Position numbers and translations under genes: made by a program. From Elysia marginata (lineage: Eukaryota; Mollusca; Gastropoda; Plakobranchidae): DNA of 20,788 nt. Under the pieces are notes generated by a model, which saw only the letters and a list, made by a program, of their open reading frames with translations, was not told the DNA's origin and did no database searches. Of the stretch, positions 20,719 to 20,788 are shown one piece after another. The first letter of the stretch is position 1, and every line of letters starts with the position of its first letter. Location: the NCBI GenBank assembly GCA_019649035.1, contig BMAT01002244.1, forward strand, positions 18,351 to 39,138, written 5' to 3'.

Positions 20719-20788
20719 GGGTAGCATGGCAGAGTGGTTTGCGCGTCGGACTTGAGATCTGGAGGACGTGGGTTCGATTCCCGACCAT
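20719..20788 (+). mobile_element. tRNA-like head, probably a tRNA-derived SINE cut by the window edge
   Basis: A box TGGCAGAGTGG (20727-20737) and B box GGTTCGATTC (20771-20780) match the RNA polymerase III promoter consensus, with normal spacing. An anticodon loop CTTGAGA (anticodon TGA, Ser type) can be drawn on a stem with two wobble pairs. A true tRNA-Ser should have a long variable arm, and the acceptor 5' strand does not pair with the bases after the T arm (CCAT). Hence a SINE head is more likely than a tRNA gene. Confidence 0.6.

Noticed and set aside
20719-20788. A functional tRNA-Ser(TGA) gene
   Set aside because: The A and B boxes are good, but the long variable arm is absent and the acceptor stem does not pair with the visible 3' bases. 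The window ends before the tail, so it is listed as a SINE head.

Overview
This is AT-rich, intron-rich, repeat-bearing metazoan nuclear DNA. Coding sequence is broken into short exons with GT/AG borders, no operon-like packing is visible, and the gaps hold small DNA-transposon remnants, tRNA-derived SINE-like sequence and minisatellites. The base composition, the CTAGATCTAGA-rich stretches (around 15.96-16.10 kb) and the SINE style suggest a lophotrochozoan, probably a gastropod mollusc. That is an impression, not a proof.

Left part (about 0.8-8.7 kb, + strand): the 3' part of a kelch-repeat (beta-propeller) gene. Seven exons (from about 829 to 8440) join in one frame without a stop, giving about 754 visible residues. 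The start of the gene lies left of the window. Five blades carry a clear FGG-like core (VLIFGG, IYIYGG, MWLHGG, LLLFGG, FLVIGG), and exon 1 begins inside an earlier blade. The last exon is unusual: the final blade is split by about 480 low-complexity, Ser/Asn-rich residues. The split is at the place where two other blades carry a phase-0 intron. The insert is bounded by in-phase GT and AG dinucleotides, so it could be a retained or alternatively spliced 'exitron'. A polyadenylation signal follows at 8706.

Middle part (about 8.7-19.2 kb): no gene I can support. It holds a CT microsatellite inside a GC-richer island, a seven-copy 28-bp minisatellite, two small inverted-repeat elements with CAGTGGAA ends (173 bp and 691 bp, pogo/Tigger-like), a third inverted-repeat element (about 674 bp) and a degenerate tRNA-derived SINE.

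Right part (19.29-19.89 kb, - strand): the last two coding exons of a second gene, convergent with the kelch gene. They encode the C-terminal half of a RING-H2 domain most like that of VPS41, a HOPS vesicle-tethering subunit. Its upstream exons lie beyond the window or beyond the transposon-like sequence at the right edge. That edge has a 44-residue acidic ORF, possibly a transposase N-terminus, and a tRNA-like head with good A and B boxes.

The two genes show no functional link. The most original observation is the possible exitron-like insert in the final kelch blade.
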